Part shown: one piece after another, positions 54,103 to 62,755 of the stretch
Layout: each line of letters begins with the position of its first letter
How positions within the stretch are numbered: the stretch's first letter is position 1
Assembly: GCA_025194985.1 (NCBI GenBank)
Contig: JAOANE010000050.1
Coordinates: 7,761-71,760 of the forward strand
Reading direction: 5' to 3'
Length of the DNA: 64,000 nt
Source of the DNA: Regnicoccus frigidus
Lineage (GTDB): Bacteria > Cyanobacteriota > Cyanobacteriia > PCC-6307 > Cyanobiaceae
Position numbers and translations under genes: made by a program
The notes under the pieces: model-generated
What the model was told of the DNA's origin: nothing
Databases searched by the model: none
What the model saw: the letters and a program-made list of their open reading frames with translations, nothing else

Positions 54103-54777
54103 CTAATGGGCGTTTTTGGCCTGAGCTGGTGGGCCGCTGGGCACGATCAGCGCACCGCCGACGGGTTCGCCGACGACCCGGCACTCGCCACCGATCGCGA
54201 GCTGCTGGGCGGCGACGGCACAGAGGGCCGCATCGATCCAGTCGATGTTGGTGAGCTGGCTGCAATCGAAGCCGAGCCGGCGCAGCAAAGCCCGACGCTC
54301 CTGGACTTTGCGGCGCGCCTGGGGAGGGGCAAGCCCGAGGGCCTGGTGCAGCTGCCAGGTGATGGCGTGGGGAAAGGATTCGAAGCAGCGGCGCGTTCCG
54401 CCTGCGGGCAAAGCAGTGAGCAAGGGATGGCTGGGCACCAGGGCCTGGTAGAGCGCTTCACCGCGCAGCATCCAGCCGTAGTAGTTCGTTGGGTGCTCGA
54501 TCGCCCGCTGGCGGCTGGGGCTGGAGAAGCATGGGATCCGCTCGGCCATCAGCTGCCGTTCGGCGGGGCGGCTGCAGCCATCCGCGCTCCAGCGGCAGGG
54601 GGCATCAATGGCGATCACGCTGGCGCCGATGGTGTCGACGCACCATTGGGCCAGGGCCGCTGCATCGGTGCTGGTGAAGCGGGAGTGATAGGCACCAGCG
54701 CAGAGGGCCACGGCATGGAAACCCTTGCGGGTGCCGCCCACATCAATGCCTACGGTGGCGTCAAGCAAGACGCTGAC
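54103..54777 (-). CDS. DUF429 protein
   Basis: About 224 residues from GTG 54777 (ATG 54804 is in frame but lies in the ParE remnant). TVGIDVGGTRKGFHAVALCA resembles the Ribonuclease H-like first strand (Asp), followed by IDAPCRWSADGCSRPAERQL. Family function is unknown; some members are predicted nucleases. A deleted copy lies at 52919-53056. Confidence 0.8.
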   Translation of the reverse strand, partial: VSVLLDATVGIDVGGTRKGFHAVALCAGAYHSRFTSTDAAALAQWCVDTIGASVIAIDAPCRWSADGCSRPAERQLMAERIPCFSSPSRQRAIEHPTNYYGWMLRGEALYQALVPSHPLLTALPAGGTRRCFESFPHAITWQLHQALGLAPPQARRKVQERRALLRRLGFDCSQLTNIDWIDAALCAVAAQQLAIGGECRVVGEPVGGALIVPSGPPAQAKNAH

Positions 54778-55008
54778 GCGTCCAGAGAGGATCCCTGTGG
54801 GCATCGAGAACGGCGACCACGGTCAAATCGTCGGCGCTCGATGAAAACCATGGGCAAGCCGGTGAATCCCTCCGTAGTAGGCCAGAGATTCGATATCGGC
54901 CAGCAAACAGCTACGGAAATAGCCCCCAAGACCCGAAGCCTGCTGATCGTAAAACCTGAATCCCTCCTCCAGATCTCTCAGAGCATCTGAAGAGATGTTG
55001 ATGATCAC
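54761..55008 (-). pseudogene. ParE/RelE-type toxin remnant with internal deletion
   Basis: Frame from 55008 reads MIINISSDALRDLEEGFRFY and breaks after GIHRLAHGFHR; the family C-terminus (LTVVAVLDAHRDPLWTRQRL) continues in another frame to 54761. Around 15-20 residues between them are lost. It starts four bases inside the antitoxin gene. Confidence 0.75.
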
Positions 55009-55232
55009 CCACCGAGTTGCTGAAGCTGGGCCTTGGCCTCAGCCCATGGGATCCGCGTAGACCTGTCATCGGTCAGTCTCTCGCTGCGTTCCCTCAGCAC
55101 TTCAGCGTGCAATTCAGGTGAGGAGACATCCGCCATATGGCTGCAGAGGCTTTGCCAGACCTGCTCAAGAAGACGCACCTTTTCCGACACAGTGAGCGCG
55201 TCAAGCACGTCGCCGGAAAGATCAATCGACAT
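55005..55232 (-). CDS. Addiction-module antitoxin (putative ParE partner)
   Basis: 75 residues from ATG 55232. Short helical antitoxin of the addiction-module component type (LDALTVSEKVRLLEQVWQSL, then IPWAEAKAQLQQLGG). Its toxin is the inactivated ParE at 54761. It could remain as an orphan antitoxin. Confidence 0.8.
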   Translation of the reverse strand: MSIDLSGDVLDALTVSEKVRLLEQVWQSLCSHMADVSSPELHAEVLRERSERLTDDRSTRIPWAEAKAQLQQLGG

Positions 55233-55382
55233 GCGCCCCCCCTGTGTTGTGGCCATTTTAGAACCGGTTGGCTGGATTCACCGTGACACCTCCGCCCCGC
55301 TATCACTGCGCTTCTGAAGTGGGTGGTCAGTTAGGGCATCGGTGACGGCGGCGAAGGAGAAGCTGGGGCCGCTCGCCACGGC

Positions 55383-56525
55383 TCAGAGCTCGCCGCTGAA
55401 GGCCTGGTGCAGCAGCGATTTTTTCAGGGCCTCCAGCGCGGCGAGTTTGCGTTCGTAAAGGCGGGCGAGGCGTTGGGTTTCTTTCGATAGCTCGTTCATT
55501 GTTTCGACAATGGCTTGTTGGATCGCGATGGGTGGCACCACGATGGGAAGCATCTTTACCGCGCCGTTGCTGATTTTCTTCATCGTTGGATTCGCACCCT
55601 GTGCTCGTCCCATGATTTCCTTTCGCAATGCAGGAGTGCGCATCTGAAAATAGAGAAACTCTGTCAACATGCGGTCTGGCGCTGGATTCATGCGCATGAT
55701 GAGGTCGGGATAGATGGTTGGTTCCGTGATTCCCTCCACAATGGCAACGTGGCCGACAAGTTCCGGCGTGTTGCTGCGGGTAATGAGGAAATCGCCATTC
55801 TGGATCCAATAGTTTCGCCGCAAGTCAGTGGTGGCTGATGTGAACTTGCGCTTGTCTGGTCTGAATCGAAATCCAGTGACAGAGGAAAGTGTCAGAACTG
55901 GTGTTCCCGTTGCCGAGTGATTCGCTGCTGGTGGCGACCATCCATTCTGCGGCTGGGTATCGAGCACCTTTTCTAGTGTGGTCTCCACCCACTCCTCTCC
56001 GCGCTGGGTGAAGATGGATTGGAGATGGCTTTCGAAGAGGGCGCGGGCGTTTTGGAGGTTATGTTCGGCGTTGGCTTTGGCGGTGGCGAGGCGCTCAAAC
56101 GCTTCGTCGAGCAGGCCGACGATCCGCTGCTGTTCTGCTAGCGGGGGGACTCGCGTGGCCTGCGAATAAACCTCGTTGCGGTTGATGCCCGGCTTCACGC
56201 CCTTGGCTAGCTTGGTTAATTCCTGCGTCGTTAGTAGGTAGTAGAGAAAACGCAGATCATGCTGACTCTCGTCGAAGGTAACGAAATAGGTCACGTCGAG
56301 CGGCCAGAACATCTTCTCGGTCAAGTTGAGTTCGCCCGCCGAACCCTTGCGGCCAACGATAATGCTCGGCTTGGCATGGTAGAACTTATCGGTGCGGCCT
56401 TTCTCACCGTTGGCGCCATAGACCGGAAAACGGCCATCCGTCTTGCGGTCAGCTTCATCGAGCGGCTTGCCATACTCCAGTTGAAGAATGTCGCCGACGG
56501 ACTTTTCTAGCCACTCATTCTTCAT
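55383..56525 (-). CDS. hsdS: Type I restriction specificity subunit (HsdS)
   Basis: 380 residues. Two target-recognition domains each followed by a conserved helical spacer (LAEQQRIVGLLDEAFERLAT and PIAIQQAIVETMNELSKETQ). Sets the DNA target for methylation and cleavage. Starts in the ATGA overlap with hsdM. First TRD begins with VGDILQLEYGKPLDEADRKT. Confidence 0.93.
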   Translation of the reverse strand: MKNEWLEKSVGDILQLEYGKPLDEADRKTDGRFPVYGANGEKGRTDKFYHAKPSIIVGRKGSAGELNLTEKMFWPLDVTYFVTFDESQHDLRFLYYLLTTQELTKLAKGVKPGINRNEVYSQATRVPPLAEQQRIVGLLDEAFERLATAKANAEHNLQNARALFESHLQSIFTQRGEEWVETTLEKVLDTQPQNGWSPPAANHSATGTPVLTLSSVTGFRFRPDKRKFTSATTDLRRNYWIQNGDFLITRSNTPELVGHVAIVEGITEPTIYPDLIMRMNPAPDRMLTEFLYFQMRTPALRKEIMGRAQGANPTMKKISNGAVKMLPIVVPPIAIQQAIVETMNELSKETQRLARLYERKLAALEALKKSLLHQAFSGEL

Positions 56526-58297
56526 AGCAGCTCCTTAATGTTGCCCAGCACTTCTGTACTCTCGGCATCCAGCGCCGCAATCTCCTCCATGATCTCCAGC
56601 GGGCTGCGATGCGCGATGACCTCGCCGCCACTGGGATTCTTCACGGACAAATCAAAGGTGTTCGGGTCGATGGCCGCCACATCGACGCTCCAGCTTTTGG
56701 GCGAGTCGGCTTTGGTTTTTTGCAGCGCGATGAACTCAGCCAGGTCGGTGTCGTTGAGCGGATTGGTTTTGCCCAGGTTGCGGCCGGGATCGAGCTGGTA
56801 GAACCACACCTTGTGGGTGGGCGAGCCTTTTTCAAAGAACAACACCACGGTCTTCACGCCCGCCCCTTGAAAGGTGCCGCCGGGGCAGTCGAGCACGGTG
56901 TGGAGGTTGCATTCTTCGAGCAGTTTCTGGCGCAGGCCCACCGAAGCGTTGTCGGTGTTGGAGAGGAAGGTGTTCTTGATCACGATGCCGGCGCGCCCGC
57001 CCGCCTTGAGCACGCGGATGAAATGCTGCAGGAAGAGGAAGGCGGTCTCGCCGGTGCGGATGGGGAAGTTTTGCTGCACTTCCTTGCGCTCCTTGCCGCC
57101 GAAGGGCGGATTGGCAACGATCACATGGAACCGATCTTTTTCCTGCACATCGGCGAGGTTCTCGGCGAGCGTGTTGGTGCGAATGATGTTCGGCGCCTCG
57201 ATGCCGTGCAGGATCATGTTCATGATCGCGATCACATAGGCGAGGCTCTTCTTCTCCTTGCCGGTGAAGGTGCGGGTCTGAAGGGTTTCCAGATCGGCGG
57301 TGGAAAGCTCCCCGCGGCTGCGCATGAAATCAAAGGCCTCGCAGAGAAAGCCGGCTGAGCCCACCGCTGGATCGCAGACCGTTTCCCCGATCGTTGGATT
57401 CACCACCTGGATCACGGCGCGGATCAACGGCCTTGGGGTGTAGTACTCGCCGCCGTTGCGGCCAGCATTGCCCATCCGCTTGATTTTTTCCTCGTAGAGC
57501 ATCGAGAGCTCATGCTTCTCCGCCTGGGAACGGAAACGCAGGCCATCGATCACATCGATGATTTCGCGCAGGTTGTAGCCGCTGCTGATCTTGTTGCGCA
57601 GTTCGCCGAAGATTTCGCCGATCTTGTACTCGATCGTGTTCGGTCCGCTGGCGCTCTGTTTGAAGCGCTCCAGGTAGGGGAACAGGCGCTGGTTCACGAA
57701 GTCGCGTAGGTCGTCGCCCGTGAGGGCGGCGTGGTGATCCAGCTGGCCGCTGGCATTCTTCGGTGCCGCCCAGCTGTTCCAGCGGTAGGCCTCGTCGAGG
57801 ATCGGCGTGTAGCTGCGGCCCTCCAGGGCGGCCACGGCGGCCTTGTCGTCTTCGAGCCCGTCGAGGTACTTGAGGAACAGCAACCAGGAGGTCTGCTCGG
57901 TGTAGTCGAGCTCGGTGCCGCAGCCGGCCTCCTTGCGCAGGCAGTCGTCGATGGCGCGGAACGCCTGATCAAACGAGCTGGGGGCGGCGGCGCGGGAACC
58001 GTTCGGGGCACGGGTGCGGGGGGCAGAGCTGAAGGCCAGGCCATTGCCAGTGGCCTCCCCCGCAGACCCATCCGCCAGGGCCACCGAACCGCCACGGCCA
58101 CGGCCGGTCACGATCAGCCTGCGGCTCAGCAGGTCGTCCTTCACCGCTTCGTAGCGGGCCTCGTTCCACTCCAGCGTTTCCCGCAGGCGGCCGTTGCCCG
58201 CTGATCCGCCCAGGGCTTCGAGGGCGCCGAGGAACTCGACGTGAAGGTCATCGTTGCTGCCGGCGTCGCTCTGCGGGCTTTCAGCGGCGTAGGTCAA
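56522..58297 (-). CDS. hsdM: Type I DNA methyltransferase subunit (HsdM)
   Basis: 591 residues. N-terminal winged-helix extension (EFLGALEALGGSAGNGRLRE) then an HsdM-N domain and the N6-adenine methyltransferase core: YYTPRPLIRAVIQVVNPTIG, DPAVGSAGFL (SAM binding) and the catalytic NPPF (VIVANPPFGGKERKEVQQNF). Forms the trimeric methylase with HsdS. Confidence 0.94.
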   Translation of the reverse strand: MTYAAESPQSDAGSNDDLHVEFLGALEALGGSAGNGRLRETLEWNEARYEAVKDDLLSRRLIVTGRGRGGSVALADGSAGEATGNGLAFSSAPRTRAPNGSRAAAPSSFDQAFRAIDDCLRKEAGCGTELDYTEQTSWLLFLKYLDGLEDDKAAVAALEGRSYTPILDEAYRWNSWAAPKNASGQLDHHAALTGDDLRDFVNQRLFPYLERFKQSASGPNTIEYKIGEIFGELRNKISSGYNLREIIDVIDGLRFRSQAEKHELSMLYEEKIKRMGNAGRNGGEYYTPRPLIRAVIQVVNPTIGETVCDPAVGSAGFLCEAFDFMRSRGELSTADLETLQTRTFTGKEKKSLAYVIAIMNMILHGIEAPNIIRTNTLAENLADVQEKDRFHVIVANPPFGGKERKEVQQNFPIRTGETAFLFLQHFIRVLKAGGRAGIVIKNTFLSNTDNASVGLRQKLLEECNLHTVLDCPGGTFQGAGVKTVVLFFEKGSPTHKVWFYQLDPGRNLGKTNPLNDTDLAEFIALQKTKADSPKSWSVDVAAIDPNTFDLSVKNPSGGEVIAHRSPLEIMEEIAALDAESTEVLGNIKELL

Positions 58298-58456
58298 CGG
58301 GTGGAGGAGTTTTGTCCTCTCAGGATGCCAGCAGAGTTACGAGCTGGGCAAGGCTTAACGGAGATGGTGTGCTCCTAGGGGGTGTGGCAAGGAGGTGCAC
58401 ACAGGATTGGGCGGATTGGAGGAGAGAAGCAGGCAGGGTGTCGGAGGTTGTTATGT

Positions 58457-58559
58457 GTCTAACGTTTGCCATCACCAGGCCGCAGAGCCAAGGTGAGACG
58501 ATTCATCCAGGGCATGAGGGGTGATTTGGGGGCGGTTCAGGTGTAAGACTGTGTTAGCA
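58457..58559 (-). other. attC-like site upstream of hsdM
   Basis: GTCTAAC (58457-58463, exact RYYYAAC) and GTTAGCA (58553-58559) enclose about 103 bp. Inner arms GCCATCACCAGGCCGC and GGCGGTTCAGGTG pair in part with one extrahelical T. Shares the GCCATCACC..GCCGCA arm with the site at 48842. Would be the 3' attC of the secreted gene at 58742. Confidence 0.5.
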
Positions 58560-58741
58560 GTCAGACCATGAACTTCTCAAAATAGGCTTGGTCTACATCG
58601 TATACAGTAAGCTTGCACTTTCCATGCTCGTTTTTTTGGAATGGCGCTACGCCACCGCCTGTAAAGGGAGAACGCAGGCCCCGCAAGGCAATTCAGCACC
58701 TTTTACTGTTGCCTTGACCGTTGACTAAACAACTACCCAGG

Positions 58742-59038
58742 TCAGTTTCGGCAAATCTTCCAGCGAGGTTCCTCGCTTGCTGCAAAGCAGTTCTTCCCTC
58801 TTCGTACCCACCCGCCTAAACCGGTAGACGCGGTGCCGTCTTCCCATTGAATGAAGTTGACGCTGCCGCTCTGGTCCGTGCCCGCCAAGCAGTTGTACCG
58901 GGCAACCACCTTCTCGTTCATGTAGGCGGTGCAAGACGCACCTGTCGGACCCTGTTGGGTGAATCCTGGGCGGATGGTCCCAAGGAGCACTGCAAATCCC
59001 CCCAGGAGGACAGCGAGTGCTTTCTGTGAGCTGGTCAT
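58742..59038 (-). CDS. Small secreted Cys-containing protein
   Basis: 98 residues from ATG 59038. Signal peptide (LAVLLGGFAVLLGTIRPGFT) and a mature part with Cys in TGASCTAYMNEKVVARYN, ARYNCLAG, KNCFAA and WKICRN. No family recognised. A frame to 59203 exists but would be in a repeat region with two ...AATGTTGTT(A/G)GGC copies at 59122 and about 59170. Confidence 0.6.
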   Translation of the reverse strand: MTSSQKALAVLLGGFAVLLGTIRPGFTQQGPTGASCTAYMNEKVVARYNCLAGTDQSGSVNFIQWEDGTASTGLGGWVRRGKNCFAASEEPRWKICRN

Positions 59039-59344
59039 AGCTTTCCCCCTAATCTCAACCTTTGAATGGCGACGGAAACTGAAGTCGAAGGTTAACGCGT
59101 CATCATAAGCAATATGACACCAACCAATGTTGTTAGGCATCGGGCCTAAACGATTGCTGGCACCCTCAATGTTGTTGGGCATAAGGTCTACTCGGTAAAT
59201 CATGTGCCCCAGTACATCACTACGGGTCGTGGTACTTGCTTAGTTCTTCAAGCATGGCAACCAGGAGGACTTCGAACCATGCTCTAGCTAAGCTTACAGC
59301 CTCCGCATGCCCCCACACTGGGCTGCTACGTTGTTTTCAGATGC

Positions 59345-59396
59345 GATCTGACTTGGCGCGGACCATGCGCAATCACGGGCCGTGACAAGTCAGATC
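59345..59396. repeat. 11 bp perfect inverted repeat with nested palindrome
   Basis: GATCTGACTTG (59345-59355) and CAAGTCAGATC (59386-59396) enclose CACGGGCCGTG near 59373-59383. Just beyond the stop of the 59431 gene. Core integrase boxes are not clear, so it could be a terminator-like or attC-like structure. Confidence 0.6.
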
Positions 59397-59430
59397 TTCA
59401 GCTGCGTAACTGTGTAAGGACGAGGCATCC

Positions 59431-60150
59431 CTAGTATTCGTCGTCTTCCAACAAGTCGAGTCGTCGCAAGAGGAGTCTTCCGAGCGTCGTGATCTCCCGG
59501 CCGGAGGCCTTCATCAGGCCAGTCTTCTCGTCGAACTCGGGCAACTCCCCCCGTCGAGGTCGCGCAAAACGGTTCTTTAGAAGTCCGAGTCGAACAAGGT
59601 GGTTTCTGTACTCCTGGTCAAGCGCGTTGCGGTCAAGTTGTTGTTGATCGGAACCGAGATGTGCACTTTCCGGATGAAGGACGTCCTTGTGTTGCTCATG
59701 AAATTCCTCGTCTCTAGCGAAGAGCTTGGCATGGCCTCGCAGAATAATAACCTCAGCGTCGTTTAACTCGCCAAGTAGTGACATCAGCGTTTTATAGCGA
59801 ATCGACTCAACGTCGTCGTCGGAGAGACCGTTCTTTAGCAGCGATGAGATATTCTCCATCCTCTCCTCGGAAAGGGCCCTTGAAGCTTGGTACATGCCGT
59901 CCTCGAGCAAGTCGACGAACCCTGGCTCGTGAAACCGGGCCTTGACGCGCTCTTGTTCCATGGCTGAGACCTTAGATGCCAGCGATGTTAAGAGGGCACT
60001 GATGCGGTCGACTCGTTGATTTGGTATCAATGTGGAGACGACCTCTGCGGCGAGCCCGCCGACAAACGGTATGGCGGCCAGAACGCCCTTGGTCAACGCT
60101 ACCGCTAGATCTGTCTTGTTTGAGGTAGTTCCGGGGTTGTCGCTCATCAT
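59431..60150 (-). CDS. Hypothetical protein with N-terminal membrane-like helix
   Basis: 239 residues. LTKGVLAAIPFVGGLAAEVV (about residues 18-40) is a hydrophobic glycine-rich segment; a helical, acidic cytosolic part follows (RISALLTSLASKVSAMEQER, HAKLFARDEEFHEQHKDVLH). No domain recognised. The hydrophobic helix plus soluble sensor-like body resembles effectors in defence islands, but this is inference. Next to, but separated by 440 bases from, the reverse transcriptase. Confidence 0.65.
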   Translation of the reverse strand: MMSDNPGTTSNKTDLAVALTKGVLAAIPFVGGLAAEVVSTLIPNQRVDRISALLTSLASKVSAMEQERVKARFHEPGFVDLLEDGMYQASRALSEERMENISSLLKNGLSDDDVESIRYKTLMSLLGELNDAEVIILRGHAKLFARDEEFHEQHKDVLHPESAHLGSDQQQLDRNALDQEYRNHLVRLGLLKNRFARPRRGELPEFDEKTGLMKASGREITTLGRLLLRRLDLLEDDEY

Positions 60151-60477
60151 GTTCCCTTCGGCCTAACGATTATGGATAGATCGTGCGCAGCCTCGATCTT
60201 ATCCGAAGTTGAACAAGCCCTCAACTCCATAGCCCCTGGGTGGTCTCGGCGCCTACTGCAGATAAGTCAGACCGTTTTTCAGGTTTTCTTCATGATTGAC
60301 GCAATCTGTAAGCAGAAGTACTTGCTCCATGGCCTAGACGGCTTCATCAAGATTTTAGATGGCTTTGAATTGATTGCGGAGTGAGTGCGCAAACTGCCTC
60401 TGAGGATGTATAGGAACAGCAAAGAGTGAAGCAATGAGCGTGTTTGTAGGCTGTTGAATCTGCCGCGCAGCGGCTTA

Positions 60478-60567
60478 GTTCAACGCTGCCCCTGAGTGGC
60501 AGGCAAGGAGCTTAGGTCGCAACGGGTGTGTGAATGGTGGCCTGTCCACTCGAGGGGCTTGTTAGAA
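60478..60567 (-). other. attC-like site after the reverse transcriptase
   Basis: 90 bp. GTTCAAC (60478-60484, exact RYYYAAC) and GTTAGAA (60561-60567). Arms GCCCCTGAGTGGCAGGC (60488-60504) and GCCTGTCCACTCGAGGGGC (60540-60558) pair over 17 bp; the second arm has an extrahelical T and G on the plus strand, as in attC. Lies 24 bases past the RT stop. Strong candidate. Confidence 0.72.
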
Positions 60568-60590
60568 GGTTCATTGGCATAGAAGTAATG

Positions 60591-62414
60591 TCACCGAATA
60601 TTGTATTGATGGTCTAGCCATTTAAGGTAATACGGGTCAAAGATGTGCTCAACCACACTCTTCCTTACACCAGCACTTCGCCGAATTGATTCAGAATTCA
60701 GGACTGAACATAGTACAAGGAATTTCGCAAGTGGATATGGTCTCTGTGGCTTATTAATATTAAACAAGTAAAGAGAGAGTTTTTTGTCTATTGATGAGAT
60801 TGATGCAAAGTCTCTGAGTTGAGCCGCAACTGAGACTACCGAGGCTATGCCACTCGCAATTTGCATTGAGATGATTTCGTCTATATCCCTTCTGCGCATC
60901 ACAAGCAACCTTGAGAAGACCGAGGTGACTTGCCTGCGAAGGAATGGATTGCTCTGCCATAGGTTTTGGTACCGCGTGACAAATCTCAGCAGGTCTTCCT
61001 CATGGTCATACTTCGCTCGGAACCACAGGACTGAATAAAAGTCGGCAGGGTTTTTGGTGCTGAATGAGAAGCTTTGTATGTGGTTACGAACATCATCAAG
61101 AAAGCGATTTGATTCGGCAGAAATAGGAATCTCCCATTGTGCGACCAAATGTGCAATCTGAAACAAGGATATGTCATCAAACAAATCAATTCCTGACAGC
61201 ACTTCGAGAATCACGCCGCCAGTTTCTTCGCTGTATCCAAGTGATGCTAGATAGATGAGGAGATTAGGACGAAGTGATGGATTGTCAATATACAAGCTAA
61301 CGACATACTGGAGAACCTTATCAGATTTTGATCTACCAAACGCTGTAATGTATCTCTTGGTGACTTTCCCCCAATACCGAGCATCTCGATGATCTAGATG
61401 TTCTAAGAAACTTGTCAATAAATGGCCTATCTTCTCATCGTGTTCTTCATCGTTAACCGAGACATCGCCATAACTATCAAGATACTTGTTTTCATCAATC
61501 TGGAAATGATAAAATGCTTCGCTTGTTGAATAGATGGCTGTTTTGGCTAGATTAAGGGCGAGCCCTCTACTTTTTAACATGTCTGATATTGAGCTGATCG
61601 TGCCGATAGCTTCCTTTTTTGAATCGGCTCCAAATACAATATCATCCATCCAGCGCGTAAAACAACCACCTGACCTGATGTCAAGTACTGAGTCAACTTC
61701 AAACACAAATGAATGGGCCAGCAGACGAATAGCCTCTAGATTGGATGTTGGGAGCCCATGCCTTCTATAGGGTAGATAGTCAGGCTTCCATGAAATATCT
61801 TCAATTATTCGAAATAGGATATCTACTATTACCTCAGAATCCTGCCTTGTTACTAGTCCAAGAAATGCTTTTCTGAGCTCTTCTATGCTGATACTGTCAT
61901 AGTAGTTGGCAAGGTCTGTGACTACGAGTAGTTCCTTCTGTTCGTTAAAGCGATAAATCTCCTTTTGGAGCTTTATCCACTGACTCCTAATATTGAGCCC
62001 GTATTCTGCTGCTTGGTGCGGGACTGGAATATTATGTTTCGAGCGTGTGTAAAATGCGTTTTGAGATGGCTGCTGACTCAATATGCCATCTGCAACGCAA
62101 TCTACGAGAACTTGCATTGCCAAGGCATCAACAGGATTTGGAATAACCATGTGCCTGCAGACCCCAAACTTCTTCTCGGCGCGATATACAAGAGTTGTTG
62201 ATGCTCTATATACACCACTTATGATTTCAGTTCGTAGCGACAGAGCTCTATCATTAATATTGTAGTTAAAGTCGTAATAATCATACAGATCTTTGAAGTC
62301 CATTCCTCTGAGTTGATCGCGTACTACTTTTCGCCAGGTATCGACAATATTCTTCGTTGTAAAGATGTCTCTGAGAACCTGTTTCCTGAGCTGGTCAAAT
62401 CGATCCGTATTCAT
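60591..62414 (-). CDS. Defence-type reverse transcriptase (Abi/DRT-like)
   Basis: 607 residues, AT-rich (much lower GC than the flanks). RT motifs: Asp167 in VVTDLANYYDSISIEELRKA, GLPTSNLEAIRLLAHSFVFE at 220-239, and the catalytic RWMDDIVFGAD with Asp257 and Asp258. Canonical bases are YxDD/FxDD; here the motif is RWMDD. From about 330 to 600 a helical repeat-like region follows (HLLTSFLEHLDHRDARYWGK, NLLIYLASLGYSEETGGVIL), as in AbiA/AbiK-type and DRT proteins. No group II intron maturase domain and no template RNA recognised. Start ATG 62414. Confidence 0.85.
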   Translation of the reverse strand: MNTDRFDQLRKQVLRDIFTTKNIVDTWRKVVRDQLRGMDFKDLYDYYDFNYNINDRALSLRTEIISGVYRASTTLVYRAEKKFGVCRHMVIPNPVDALAMQVLVDCVADGILSQQPSQNAFYTRSKHNIPVPHQAAEYGLNIRSQWIKLQKEIYRFNEQKELLVVTDLANYYDSISIEELRKAFLGLVTRQDSEVIVDILFRIIEDISWKPDYLPYRRHGLPTSNLEAIRLLAHSFVFEVDSVLDIRSGGCFTRWMDDIVFGADSKKEAIGTISSISDMLKSRGLALNLAKTAIYSTSEAFYHFQIDENKYLDSYGDVSVNDEEHDEKIGHLLTSFLEHLDHRDARYWGKVTKRYITAFGRSKSDKVLQYVVSLYIDNPSLRPNLLIYLASLGYSEETGGVILEVLSGIDLFDDISLFQIAHLVAQWEIPISAESNRFLDDVRNHIQSFSFSTKNPADFYSVLWFRAKYDHEEDLLRFVTRYQNLWQSNPFLRRQVTSVFSRLLVMRRRDIDEIISMQIASGIASVVSVAAQLRDFASISSIDKKLSLYLFNINKPQRPYPLAKFLVLCSVLNSESIRRSAGVRKSVVEHIFDPYYLKWLDHQYNIR

Positions 62415-62460
62415 GGGGGTCCCCTATCCTTCGAACGCTCAAGATTAGCGGCGGGAAGTA

Positions 62461-62516
62461 GCCCAACGCATCCATCAGGCATCTTTGGACCCGGCCGCTG
62501 GATCTTGATGTTGGAC
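62461..62516 (-). other. attC-like site after HicA (short)
   Basis: GCCCAAC (62461-62467, RYYYAAC) and GTTGGAC (62510-62516, GTTRRRY) both match consensus and pair with one G-U. The inner stem is weak (ATCCA pairing only) and the total length is 56 bp. Lies 14 bases past the HicA stop. Confidence 0.4.
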
Positions 62517-62530
62517 AGCCGTTGAGTATG

Positions 62531-62755
62531 TCACAAAAGATCTTGCAAACCAGCCCTTGTGACCTTGACATCACGAAGGATACTGGTCAACAGACCGGGC
62601 CCCAGAGTTTCATTCGAATGTACCGGAACAACTGTTGTTCTTCCGTCTGGGTGCTTAAGGAAACGGTGGCTACCTCTGGCTCTGATTTCTTCAAAACCAA
62701 TTCTCTTCAAGGCTACGATGAGGACCTTGCCTGATACCGCAGAATATCTCGTCAC
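62531..62755 (-). CDS. hicA: HicA-like mRNA interferase toxin
   Basis: 74 residues. GFEEIRARGSHRFLKHPDGR carries the conserved active-site His (GSHRF). Follows HicB with a four-base overlap. Confidence 0.85.
   Translation of the reverse strand: MTRYSAVSGKVLIVALKRIGFEEIRARGSHRFLKHPDGRTTVVPVHSNETLGPGLLTSILRDVKVTRAGLQDLL

Noticed and set aside
59087..59185. Possible further attC site with GTTAGGC and GTTGGGC boxes near 59130 and 59175
   Set aside because: The arms do not pair beyond 5 bp and the two boxes form a short direct repeat instead.
60172..60384. 70-codon plus-strand frame between the hypothetical gene and the RT
   Set aside because: No family, opposite strand to all neighbours, and no promoter or ribosome-binding site that I can see.
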